Positions 1 to 5,056 of a stretch of DNA of 9,747 bases are shown here, piece by piece. Origin of the DNA: UBA2336 sp964538575 (lineage in GTDB: Bacteria > Bacteroidota > Bacteroidia > Cytophagales > Cyclobacteriaceae); the NCBI GenBank assembly GCA_964538575.1, contig CAZIGG010000113.1, positions 1 to 9,747 on the forward strand. Reading direction: 5' to 3'. A model generated the notes under the pieces. That model did not search any database. It worked only from the letters and a program-made list of their open reading frames with translations, and was not told the origin of the DNA. Each line of letters starts with the position of its first letter. Positions within the stretch are counted from its first letter, which is position 1. The position numbers and the translations under genes were made by a program.

Positions 1-20
1 TTCAATTCCCTCCGTCACCA
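1..20 (+). tRNA. 3' end of a tRNA gene, probably tRNA-Ser (partial)
   Basis: The first bases read as the 3' part of a tRNA: a seven-base T-loop TTCAATT (1-7), the 3' side of the T-stem CCCTC (8-12), a seven-base acceptor 3' strand CGTCACC (13-19) and discriminator A20, with no encoded CCA. This predicts a T-stem 5' strand GAGGG and an acceptor 5' strand GGTGACG just outside the window. A GGTGA-type acceptor is typical of bacterial tRNA-Ser, but the discriminator A is not the usual G of Ser, and the anticodon is outside the window. An intrinsic terminator follows within five bases, as expected for the end of a tRNA transcript. The amino-acid identity is inferred only. Confidence 0.45.
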
Positions 21-24
21 CTTC

Positions 25-55
25 AAAATCCTGACAGTACCGTCAGGATTTTTTT
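25..55 (+). terminator. Intrinsic terminator behind the tRNA end
   Basis: A perfect 11-bp stem (25-35 with 42-52) closes a six-base loop AGTACC and runs into seven consecutive T (49-55). This is a textbook Rho-independent terminator placed immediately after the tRNA 3' end. Confidence 0.8.
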
Positions 56-170
56 GTTTCAGTCCATCCACGGCACAAACTAATCCTTCAAAAAAAGGAA
101 AAATAGCTGAAAGAATGATTCTTTATTGAGCCCAGTCTCCAAAAGGTCATTATATTTTACCTCTCAAACT

Positions 171-480
171 ATGGGTGCTTATTTTGTTTACATTCTGCAA
201 AGCAGGAAAAACGATTCCTTTTATTAAAGGCTCCACAGATAACCTCAAACGAAGATTTTCAGAACACAACCTTAAAAAGGAGATTTTTACTAAACATTAT
301 GCCCCCTGGGATTTGGTTTGGTACACTACAAAGGAAAGTCGCTCAGATGCCTTGTTGTTAGAGCGAAAACTTAAAAACCTATCTGTGAAAAAAACATTAG
401 ACTTTATTAAAAAATATCCGATTGAAAATCCTTGTATCGGAGGCCCTGATGTGACGCTACCGCGTCAATCAGGATGCTGA
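171..480 (+). pseudogene. GIY-YIG nuclease family gene with a frameshift
   Basis: Reading from ATG 171 gives MGAYFVYILQSRKNDSFY and then a TAA at 225-227. Skipping one T in TTTTATTAAAGG moves into the frame that continues KGSTDNLKRRFSEHN and runs to TGA 478-480. Joined, the product is about 102 residues and matches the small single-domain GIY-YIG (URI/UPF0213-like) family: YVYIL is the GIY-type strand, FY-KGS the YIG-type strand, LKRRFSEH carries the catalytic Arg and His, and LLLERKLKN the metal-binding Glu. A continuous frame beginning at GTG 175 exists, but its first 17 residues do not resemble the family and hide the real N-terminus. Such genes are, from memory, common next to tRNA genes in Bacteroidota, with tails running into tRNA sequence; here the gene stops about 15 bp before the tRNA-tail repeat. 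It could be a decayed gene, a sequencing error, or, less likely, programmed frameshifting. Confidence 0.75.
445..473 (+). other. Bulged hairpin at the end of the GIY-YIG reading frame
   Basis: CCTGAT (445-450) pairs with ATCAGG (468-473) and TGACGC (452-457) with GCGTCA (462-467), around a TACC loop, with one unpaired G at 451. The result is 12 bp with a single bulge, inside the last codons of the gene. GTGACG (451-456) could alternatively pair with the tRNA-tail CGTCAC (507-512), giving a tRNA-acceptor-like closure. Confidence 0.6.
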
Positions 481-495
481 CCGAAGCGTCAGCAT
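474..495 (+). other. Hairpin with CGAAGC loop, directly before the tRNA tail
   Basis: ATGCTGAC (474-481) pairs perfectly with GTCAGCAT (488-495) around the loop CGAAGC. It spans the stop codon of the GIY-YIG gene and abuts the second copy of the tRNA 3' end. A related hairpin with core CTGATCGAAGCGGTCAG precedes the third repeat copy at 2873-2893. It lacks a T-tract, so it is not an intrinsic terminator by itself. Confidence 0.6.
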
Positions 496-625
496 TCAAT
501 TCCCTCCGTCACCACTTCAAAATCCTGACAGTACCGTCAGGATTTTTTTGTTTCAGTCCATCCACGGCACAAACTAATCCTTCAAAAAAAGGAAAAATAG
601 CTGAAAGAATGATTCTTTATTGAGC
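495..625 (+). repeat. Direct repeat copy 2
   Basis: This is an exact second copy of 1-131. It carries the tRNA 3' fragment (495-514) but not the rest of a tRNA: the sequence just upstream (GCGTCAGCA) cannot form the GAGGG T-stem strand, so it is a duplicated tail and not a functional tRNA. Copy 1 and copy 2 bracket the GIY-YIG unit, as direct repeats bracket an element inserted at a tRNA 3' end. Confidence 0.9.
519..549 (+). terminator. Intrinsic terminator, duplicated copy
   Basis: Same 11-bp stem, AGTACC loop and seven-T tract as at 25-55. It would end transcription of the GIY-YIG gene. Confidence 0.75.
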
Positions 626-680
626 TACGGCTGGATTTCGGGTAGATATTGGGCAGTGACATTGGTGAGGCTTTCTAACA

Positions 681-1367
681 CTATTTTGTCAGTCGTTTTA
701 TCTCCTCAGAAATTAATTCAATGACGTTTTCATTTTTTATGCTATCGTCAATACTGAAAATAATAAAAACGTTTCCACCAAATTTTCTTTTAAATGCCTC
801 AAAACTGGCTTTCATTCTTTCGGTGGCAGAATAGTTTCCAAAGTTTGCTTTAGCGGTAACAGGTTTGATTTGGATACCAAAGGCTTTGTCACCCACCCAG
901 CCCAAGTAATCGATATCACCTGCATGGTCGAGTTGAGGATCACTTTCAACAAATTTTATAGTTGGAAAAGTCTTTGCCAGATTATCCTCGATTACAGATT
1001 TTTCCCGTATAAAACCATCATAGGTTCTATTGATCGTTAGGTTGTGAATGTAATCAACGCAATCTTGTAATGTAAGTTGATTAAACGCTTCTGTCCATTC
1101 TGGTATTACAATTTCCTTAATTTTCACAAATAGCCTTTCTCCCAATTCTTCCAGGCTTTCCTTTGTGATTTTTGTTGGAGTCTTCCCATCAGTTGTCGCA
1201 TTAGCAAAATACCATTTTTCCCAGTCTTCAATAGTTTTAGGTTGGCATTCGCGAATTAGAGCCATTACCGTCCCAACCTTATTGGGTCTTGATAGTTGAT
1301 ACGTTTGTGTAGCGTAATTGAGAACTTTCTCTTTTTTGCCGAATTCTTTTGAATGCCTTTTGATCAT
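681..1367 (-). CDS. Type II restriction endonuclease, tentatively MjaI family (CTAG)
   Basis: This 228-residue protein is encoded directly after a DNA methyltransferase, 22 nt downstream on the same strand, the standard layout of a type II R-M pair with the methylase first. A plausible PD-(D/E)XK active site is visible: an acidic residue in VIEDNL (about E127), D153 in GDIDYLGW, and Q166-I-K168 in FGIQIKP, i.e. a QxK variant of the ExK half-motif on a following beta strand. The N-terminal part (GTVMALIRECQPKTIEDWEKWYF) resembles, from memory, the MjaI family (Pfam RE_MjaI), which cleaves CTAG; this could not be tested here. No controller (C) protein gene is seen. The gene is AT-rich compared with the housekeeping genes to its right. 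That it is a restriction enzyme is fairly safe; the family and target are less so. The start at 1367 is chosen because there is no better upstream start before the methylase stop. Confidence 0.7.
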   Translation of the reverse strand: MIKRHSKEFGKKEKVLNYATQTYQLSRPNKVGTVMALIRECQPKTIEDWEKWYFANATTDGKTPTKITKESLEELGERLFVKIKEIVIPEWTEAFNQLTLQDCVDYIHNLTINRTYDGFIREKSVIEDNLAKTFPTIKFVESDPQLDHAGDIDYLGWVGDKAFGIQIKPVTAKANFGNYSATERMKASFEAFKRKFGGNVFIIFSIDDSIKNENVIELISEEIKRLTK

Positions 1368-1389
1368 TACAGGTTAGGGTGAAGTGTTT

Positions 1390-2724
1390 CTAATGCGGCA
1401 ATTCTGATATTGGTACCTTTGCTGTTCTGGATTCATTTATTTCTTTGAATAAGCCCTGAAATTTTTTCTTGTATTTATATTCTGTTTTGCTGTCCACTTG
1501 AACTAAACCATTCTTAATTAAGTGCGCATTGATAAAGGTTTTATTTTCTAAATACACGTAACACATTAAATTATTTTCATCATCAAATTTTATAATATCG
1601 TATTTTAGAAAAACCTTCTTTCCTTTTGTTTTCTTCAGAAGAAACCTTGTAGCCTCACCATTTACATTTGGGTCTTCTTTAATACCAATCAATTTTACTG
1701 TAAGGTCATTGCTTAAACGAATCTTTTCCGAGCTAATAACTTCTTTTATTGAAAAAAGCTCCTCACGCTTTATTGAACTCTTGTTGTCTATTTTAGAGCC
1801 AAACTGTAATTTTTTAACATCTATCTTCTTATCCAGGGCGTGAGGATCTTTGAAGATATAGGGTTGTTTCGATATTTCGTTTTCAAAGTCAAGGGGTTCT
1901 CCTTGCTGTTTGATGAATTCATAAGTTGTGCCATTCAAGTCTTTTTGTTGAACTTCTAACTTTTCTTTTATGATCGGTATGAACTCTGGATTTATTTCAA
2001 ACCCAATAGAATTCCTTCCAAGATTCTTCGCAGCTAGTGAAGTTGTCCCGCTGCCTGCAAAAGGATCAAGAACCGTTTCACCATGAAACGAAAACATTTT
2101 TATCAGTCGTCTTGGAAGTTCTTCGGGGAACATTGCGATGTGTCCGCTTTGTCGCGCTCCGGTAAAGTTCCAATGTCCAGCGAAAAAAGTATTCCATTCT
2201 TCTGCTGTCATCTTTGAAAGTTCTTTTTGCTCCTGAGTTGGCTTGGGCGATTCTCCAAGTTTTTTGAAAATAAGTATGAACTCGTAATCTAATTTTAGTA
2301 TGCCATTTCGGGGATTAGGGTAAGAACCCATTTGAACCCCGCCACCTGTTGTATTTGACGTTGTCACTTTTTGCCAGATAACTGCGCCCATGTAGTCAAA
2401 TCCAATATTCTCACAGAATTTGATAATCTCTTCTCTTATCGGGATTACTTTATAGCGACCGTAATAGACTGCTCTTGCGAATTGGTCTCCAATATTGACG
2501 CATAAGCGGCATCCATTGTGAAGAGTCCGATAACACTCCTTCCAAACTAAGTTTAAATTATTAATATAGTTCTCGTAGCTGTCGTGAAAACCTATTTGAT
2601 TATCTGTCCCGTAGTCCTTGAGTTGCCAGTATGGAGGGGAAGTGATCGCTAAATGAACCGAGTTGTCCGGTAGTTCGGTCATTTGTCTGCTGTCTCCGTT
2701 AATAATTTTATGATGAGTCTTCAC
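1390..2724 (-). CDS. Site-specific DNA methyltransferase (beta class, SPPY type) with C-terminal SNase-like domain
   Basis: This 444-residue protein is the modification enzyme of the R-M pair. Motif IV, TSPPYW (residues 28-33), comes before motif I, DPFAGSGTT (220-228), the circularly permuted order of beta-class methylases. SPPY is typical of enzymes making N4-methylcytosine. IGDQ (78-81), the conserved tract around 186-215, and GFEIN (241-245) fit the same fold. After residue about 260 there is an extension of roughly 180 residues. Residues 335-432 align with the staphylococcal nuclease fold (VKLIGI, GKKVFLKYD, CYVYLENKTFINAHLIKNGL), but positions matching nuclease Arg35, Asp40, Glu43 and Arg87 are Lys344, Lys349, Pro352 and Asn385. 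It is thus probably inactive as a nuclease and may help bind DNA or the partner enzyme. If the partner is MjaI-like, the target would be CTAG; this is inferred. Confidence 0.88.
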   Translation of the reverse strand: MKTHHKIINGDSRQMTELPDNSVHLAITSPPYWQLKDYGTDNQIGFHDSYENYINNLNLVWKECYRTLHNGCRLCVNIGDQFARAVYYGRYKVIPIREEIIKFCENIGFDYMGAVIWQKVTTSNTTGGGVQMGSYPNPRNGILKLDYEFILIFKKLGESPKPTQEQKELSKMTAEEWNTFFAGHWNFTGARQSGHIAMFPEELPRRLIKMFSFHGETVLDPFAGSGTTSLAAKNLGRNSIGFEINPEFIPIIKEKLEVQQKDLNGTTYEFIKQQGEPLDFENEISKQPYIFKDPHALDKKIDVKKLQFGSKIDNKSSIKREELFSIKEVISSEKIRLSNDLTVKLIGIKEDPNVNGEATRFLLKKTKGKKVFLKYDIIKFDDENNLMCYVYLENKTFINAHLIKNGLVQVDSKTEYKYKKKFQGLFKEINESRTAKVPISELPH

Positions 2725-2741
2725 ATTAATTCACTTTAGTT

Positions 2742-2759
2742 CAAATTTAGTCAAAAATA
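2742..2759 (-). promoter_or_regulatory. Candidate -7 elements for the R-M operon
   Basis: On the minus strand, upstream of the methylase ATG, two octamers fit the Bacteroidota -7 consensus TAnnTTTG: TAAATTTG (complement of 2742-2749) and TATTTTTG (complement of 2752-2759). I see no TTTG-type -33 element at the usual distance from either, so this is a weak call in AT-rich DNA. Confidence 0.25.
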
Positions 2760-2872
2760 CAGTCGGGTTTTTAGTGATTTGCCAGGCTGTACTATGGTTG
2801 TCAGTAACTGTCACTTAATTCGTGAGTGAGAAAGATCGGCTCTTGATAGCTTTGGATTGCGGTCAGGTGTGT

Positions 2873-2893
2873 ATCTGATCGAAGCGGTCAGAT
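2873..2893 (+). other. Hairpin related to the GIY-YIG end hairpin
   Basis: ATCTGATC (2873-2880) pairs with GGTCAGAT (2886-2893) around GAAGC, with one G-T wobble. The core CTGATCGAAGCGGTCAG differs from the hairpin core at 477-492 by one substitution and one extra G. An upstream copy of GGTCAG (2861-2866) could pair with CTGATC (2875-2880) instead, so two mutually exclusive hairpins are possible. The hairpin touches the third copy of the repeat end. Confidence 0.5.
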
Positions 2894-2930
2894 AATAGCT
2901 GAAAGAATGATTCTTTATTTCTTTATTGAG
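2894..2930 (+). repeat. Direct repeat copy 3 (partial, 3' end only)
   Basis: Bases 2894-2919 are identical to 102-127 and 596-621, including the interrupted palindrome AAAGAAT-G-ATTCTTT (2902-2916). An extra eight bases TCTTTATT repeat the sequence just before them, and the copy then ends with GAG like the other two. The tRNA tail, the terminator and most of the spacer are missing. The R-M pair lies exactly between copies 2 and 3. Confidence 0.8.
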
Positions 2931-2956
2931 ATGGGGCATATTGATATAAAAACAGT

Positions 2957-2987
2957 GACGCAATCCCGATAGCTATCGGGATGCGTC
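2957..2987. repeat. 31-bp near-perfect inverted repeat, possible rluB terminator
   Basis: The centre is a perfect 20-bp palindrome (2963-2982, half-site ATCCCGATAG). It is extended by GACGC (2957-2961) pairing with GCGTC (2983-2987), with one unpaired A at 2962. On the minus strand the stem is followed within a few bases by TGTTTTTA, so it may terminate the rluB operon, whose last gene ends 29 bp before it. From memory, the CCCGATAGCTATCGGG palindrome recurs between genes in many Bacteroidota genomes as a REP-like element; this is not verifiable here. Confidence 0.65.
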
Positions 2988-3015
2988 CCTACATAAATAC
3001 CATCATTAATATCAA

Positions 3016-4470
3016 TTATTTATAATGCTTCAACCGCACAACCTCCTCGCGTGTGAGATGACGCCAATGCCCGCGGCTCAGGTCCTTTTTATCCAGGCCG
3101 GCATAAACCGAACGGTCAAGCTTCACAACGTCATAGCCTAACGATTCAAATATTCTCCGGATAACGCGGTTCCAGCCGATGTGAAGCTCAATGCCGACTG
3201 TTTTGCCGTCATCTGACACCATAGCCAGGTCATCCACAATAGCCTTGCCTTCTTCCAGGCGAACGCCCGCTTTGATTTTTTCGAAATCAGCTTTCGTTAA
3301 TGGTTTGTCAAGGTCAACCTTGTAGATCTTCTTAACATTATAGGAAGGATGGGAGAGCTTATCGGTTAGCTCGCCATCGTTGGTGAGCAATAATAAACCT
3401 GTTGTGTTTCTATCGAGACGGCCTACAGGATAAACCCTTTCTTTTACAGACTCAGCGATGATCTGCATTACCGTATTTCTGTCCTGCGGATCTTTAGTGG
3501 TAGTCAAAAAACCTTTCGGCTTGTTCATTAAGATGTAAACGGGCTTTTCAGCACGAAGCGTTTTGCCATCGTACTTGATCACATCTTTGCGATCAACCTT
3601 GTGGCCCATTTCGGTAACAACGGTTCCGTTCACGGTAACCAGGCCCATCCTGATCAGTTCATCGGCTTCGCGTCTGGAACAAACTCCGCTGTTAGAGATA
3701 TAGCGGTTCAGCCGGATTTTCTCTGCGCTTCCAAAATCTTCTTTGCCCTTTTCAATGGTCTTTCCGTATTCGGGTGCAGGCGCTGCTGTACGCGAAAAGG
3801 ATTTACCGCCCCGGCTTAATTTTGAAAAGAAGCTCTTCTTGTCGCCACGCTCTTCTTTATCCGAAAATTTAGAGCGCTTTGATTCACCTTCATCCGAAAA
3901 TTTGGAAGGACGCTTTGTATCGTCTTTACTAGCAAACCTTGAAGGACGTTTTGTATCATCACGATCACCTGAGCGCTTGAAAGGTTTTTCTTCGCGTGAA
4001 GAATATCCGCCTTCCGAACGTCTCTTAAAATTTCCTCCGCGTGACGGTCTTTCTGATGAATCGTCTTTACGATCGTATGATCTGCGCGGCTTTGAGAAAT
4101 CTTTTGAATCGCCTTTGTCAGAAAATCTGGAAGGACGTTTTGTATCGTCACGATCATCGCGTGAACGCGTGAACGGTTTTTCGCTTCTGGATGAAAATCC
4201 TGGTCCTGCGGAACGCTTTCTGAAGTTACCTGCGGGTTTATCGGATGACTCGTCTTTGGAACGGCCATACGGCTTGCCACCGCGTGCCGGCTTTGAAAAA
4301 GATTTCGAATCGCCCCGTGTGGATTTGAAAGGTTTCTTGGAATCCCCGCGTGAAGATGATCGTTCACCGCGTGGCGAATCGGAACGTGAAGAGGTTGAGC
4401 GCGCTCCGCTACGGCCTGAAGGTTTTCTTCTGCCGCTGCTTCCTTCGCCTGAGTTATCACGCCTGGGCAT
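3016..4470 (-). CDS. rluB: RluB-type 23S rRNA pseudouridine synthase with long disordered N-terminal extension
   Basis: This 484-residue protein isomerises a uridine in 23S rRNA; the RluB/RluE/RluF/RsuA family modifies large- or small-subunit rRNA, and RluB is the usual partner of scpB. Residues about 250-297 form an S4 RNA-binding domain (KIRLNRYISNSGVCSRREAD). The catalytic domain follows, with PVYILMNKPKGFL and the signature VGRLDRNTTGLLLLTNDG, in which D353 is the catalytic Asp. Near the C-terminus are HIGWNRVIRRIFESLGY and the RGHWRHLT ending. The first 240 or so residues are low-complexity, rich in Ser, Arg, Lys, Asp and Gly, with a degenerate 63-residue repeat: DESS/DDSS at 73/136 and RDDTKRPSRF at 107/170, plus a shorter third DDTKRPSKF at 183. 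Such a tail is much longer than in classical RluB and probably binds RNA. The start overlaps the end of scpB by 14 nt, indicating translational coupling. Confidence 0.93.
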   Translation of the reverse strand: MPRRDNSGEGSSGRRKPSGRSGARSTSSRSDSPRGERSSSRGDSKKPFKSTRGDSKSFSKPARGGKPYGRSKDESSDKPAGNFRKRSAGPGFSSRSEKPFTRSRDDRDDTKRPSRFSDKGDSKDFSKPRRSYDRKDDSSERPSRGGNFKRRSEGGYSSREEKPFKRSGDRDDTKRPSRFASKDDTKRPSKFSDEGESKRSKFSDKEERGDKKSFFSKLSRGGKSFSRTAAPAPEYGKTIEKGKEDFGSAEKIRLNRYISNSGVCSRREADELIRMGLVTVNGTVVTEMGHKVDRKDVIKYDGKTLRAEKPVYILMNKPKGFLTTTKDPQDRNTVMQIIAESVKERVYPVGRLDRNTTGLLLLTNDGELTDKLSHPSYNVKKIYKVDLDKPLTKADFEKIKAGVRLEEGKAIVDDLAMVSDDGKTVGIELHIGWNRVIRRIFESLGYDVVKLDRSVYAGLDKKDLSRGHWRHLTREEVVRLKHYK

Positions 4471-5041
4471 CTGGTTCTTTTAAGTCTGTGCTTTCTCCGA
4501 TGATGTTAATCTCCCCGGCAAAATCTTTCGGTACCGGAAGTTCCCCGATATCGTTGATGCCAAAATACTCCATGAATTTCGATGTTGTTCCGTATAACAT
4601 CGGGCGGCCAACAGTTTCAGCTTTGCCTGTAATTTCAATCAATTGCTTATCTAACAACTTCTGAACGGCATAATCGCAGTTCACACCCCGGATGTTTTCA
4701 ATTTCTGTTTTCGAGACCGGCTGGCGGTACGCAATGATAGAAAGTGTTTCCATCGCTGAGGTTGACAATCTTTTCTTCGATTGCTGCTTCAGCATGATGC
4801 CTATGCTTGCCTGGTAAGCCGGCTTGGTTAAAAACTGGTAGCCGCCATTCGAGCGGTTCAGTTGAAATGAAAATTCATCCTGACGGAATTTTTCATCCAG
4901 GCGTGAAATCGCATTCGTAATATCTTCTTCCGGAACATCCGCATTGAACATCTCCGAAAGACATGACTGGATTTCACCTACACGGATAGGTGTCGGTGAA
5001 CAAAAGATTAATGCTTCAATATGATTTTGTAAAAAATCCAT
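4457..5041 (-). CDS. scpB: SMC-Scp complex subunit ScpB
   Basis: This 194-residue protein is the winged-helix subunit of the condensin-like SMC-ScpA-ScpB complex that organises and segregates the chromosome. Residues 1-85 form the first winged-helix region (NHIEALIFCSPTPI; GGYQFLTKP). Residues about 92-165 carry the family hallmark: LSTSAMETLSIIAYRQPVSK, then EIENIRGV, and VGRPMLYGTT with MEYFGI. Length is normal for the family. Its 3' end overlaps the rluB start by 14 nt and its start lies 15 nt after the stop of the DksA-like gene, so the three genes form one operon. scpA is not in the window. The scpB-rluB pairing is conserved in many bacteria. Confidence 0.95.
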   Translation of the reverse strand: MDFLQNHIEALIFCSPTPIRVGEIQSCLSEMFNADVPEEDITNAISRLDEKFRQDEFSFQLNRSNGGYQFLTKPAYQASIGIMLKQQSKKRLSTSAMETLSIIAYRQPVSKTEIENIRGVNCDYAVQKLLDKQLIEITGKAETVGRPMLYGTTSKFMEYFGINDIGELPVPKDFAGEINIIGESTDLKEPDAQA

Positions 5042-5056
5042 TTGTTACGCCTCCGC

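Larger units (their letters stand above)
1..131 (+). repeat. Direct repeat copy 1 (tRNA tail + terminator + spacer)
   Basis: By base-by-base comparison, bases 1-131 are identical to 495-625, an offset of 494 bp. The repeat contains the tRNA 3' end, the terminator, and a spacer that ends with an AT-rich interrupted palindrome AAAGAAT-G-ATTCTTT (110-124) and TTGAG. The left edge coincides with the window start, so the true left boundary of this copy is unknown. The last matching base (C131/C625) may be chance. Confidence 0.9.
2725..3015. other. Intergenic stretch between the R-M pair and rluB
   Basis: This 291-bp gap holds, in order, the putative R-M promoter area, about 100 bp with no recognisable gene, the CGAAGC-type hairpin, the third repeat copy and the 31-bp inverted repeat. 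I see no supported open reading frame in it. Confidence 0.7.

Noticed and set aside
445..495. Integron attC site
   Set aside because: The paired bulged hairpins look superficially alike, but the GTTRRRY/RYYYAAC core sites and an integrase gene are absent.
495..514. Second complete tRNA gene
   Set aside because: Only the T-loop, T-stem 3' side and acceptor 3' strand are present; upstream DNA cannot supply the T-stem 5' strand or a canonical tRNA body.
604..618. AAAGAAT-G-ATTCTTT as a terminator for the restriction gene on the minus strand
   Set aside because: The stem is short, almost only A-T, and needs most of its centre as loop. It is better explained as part of the repeated end sequence.
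1..625. CRISPR array
   Set aside because: Only two long repeats separated by a gene; no short regular repeat-spacer pattern and no cas genes.
3816..4460. 214-codon minus-strand frame within rluB
   Set aside because: Out-of-frame shadow of the same repetitive DNA; it ends where the low-complexity region ends and has no recognisable domain.
3743..4483. 246-codon plus-strand reading frame opposite rluB
   Set aside because: It is the mirror of the Ser/Arg/Asp-rich low-complexity tail of rluB. Its product has the same repeats in antisense and no domain, while the minus-strand frame leads into a clear pseudouridine synthase.
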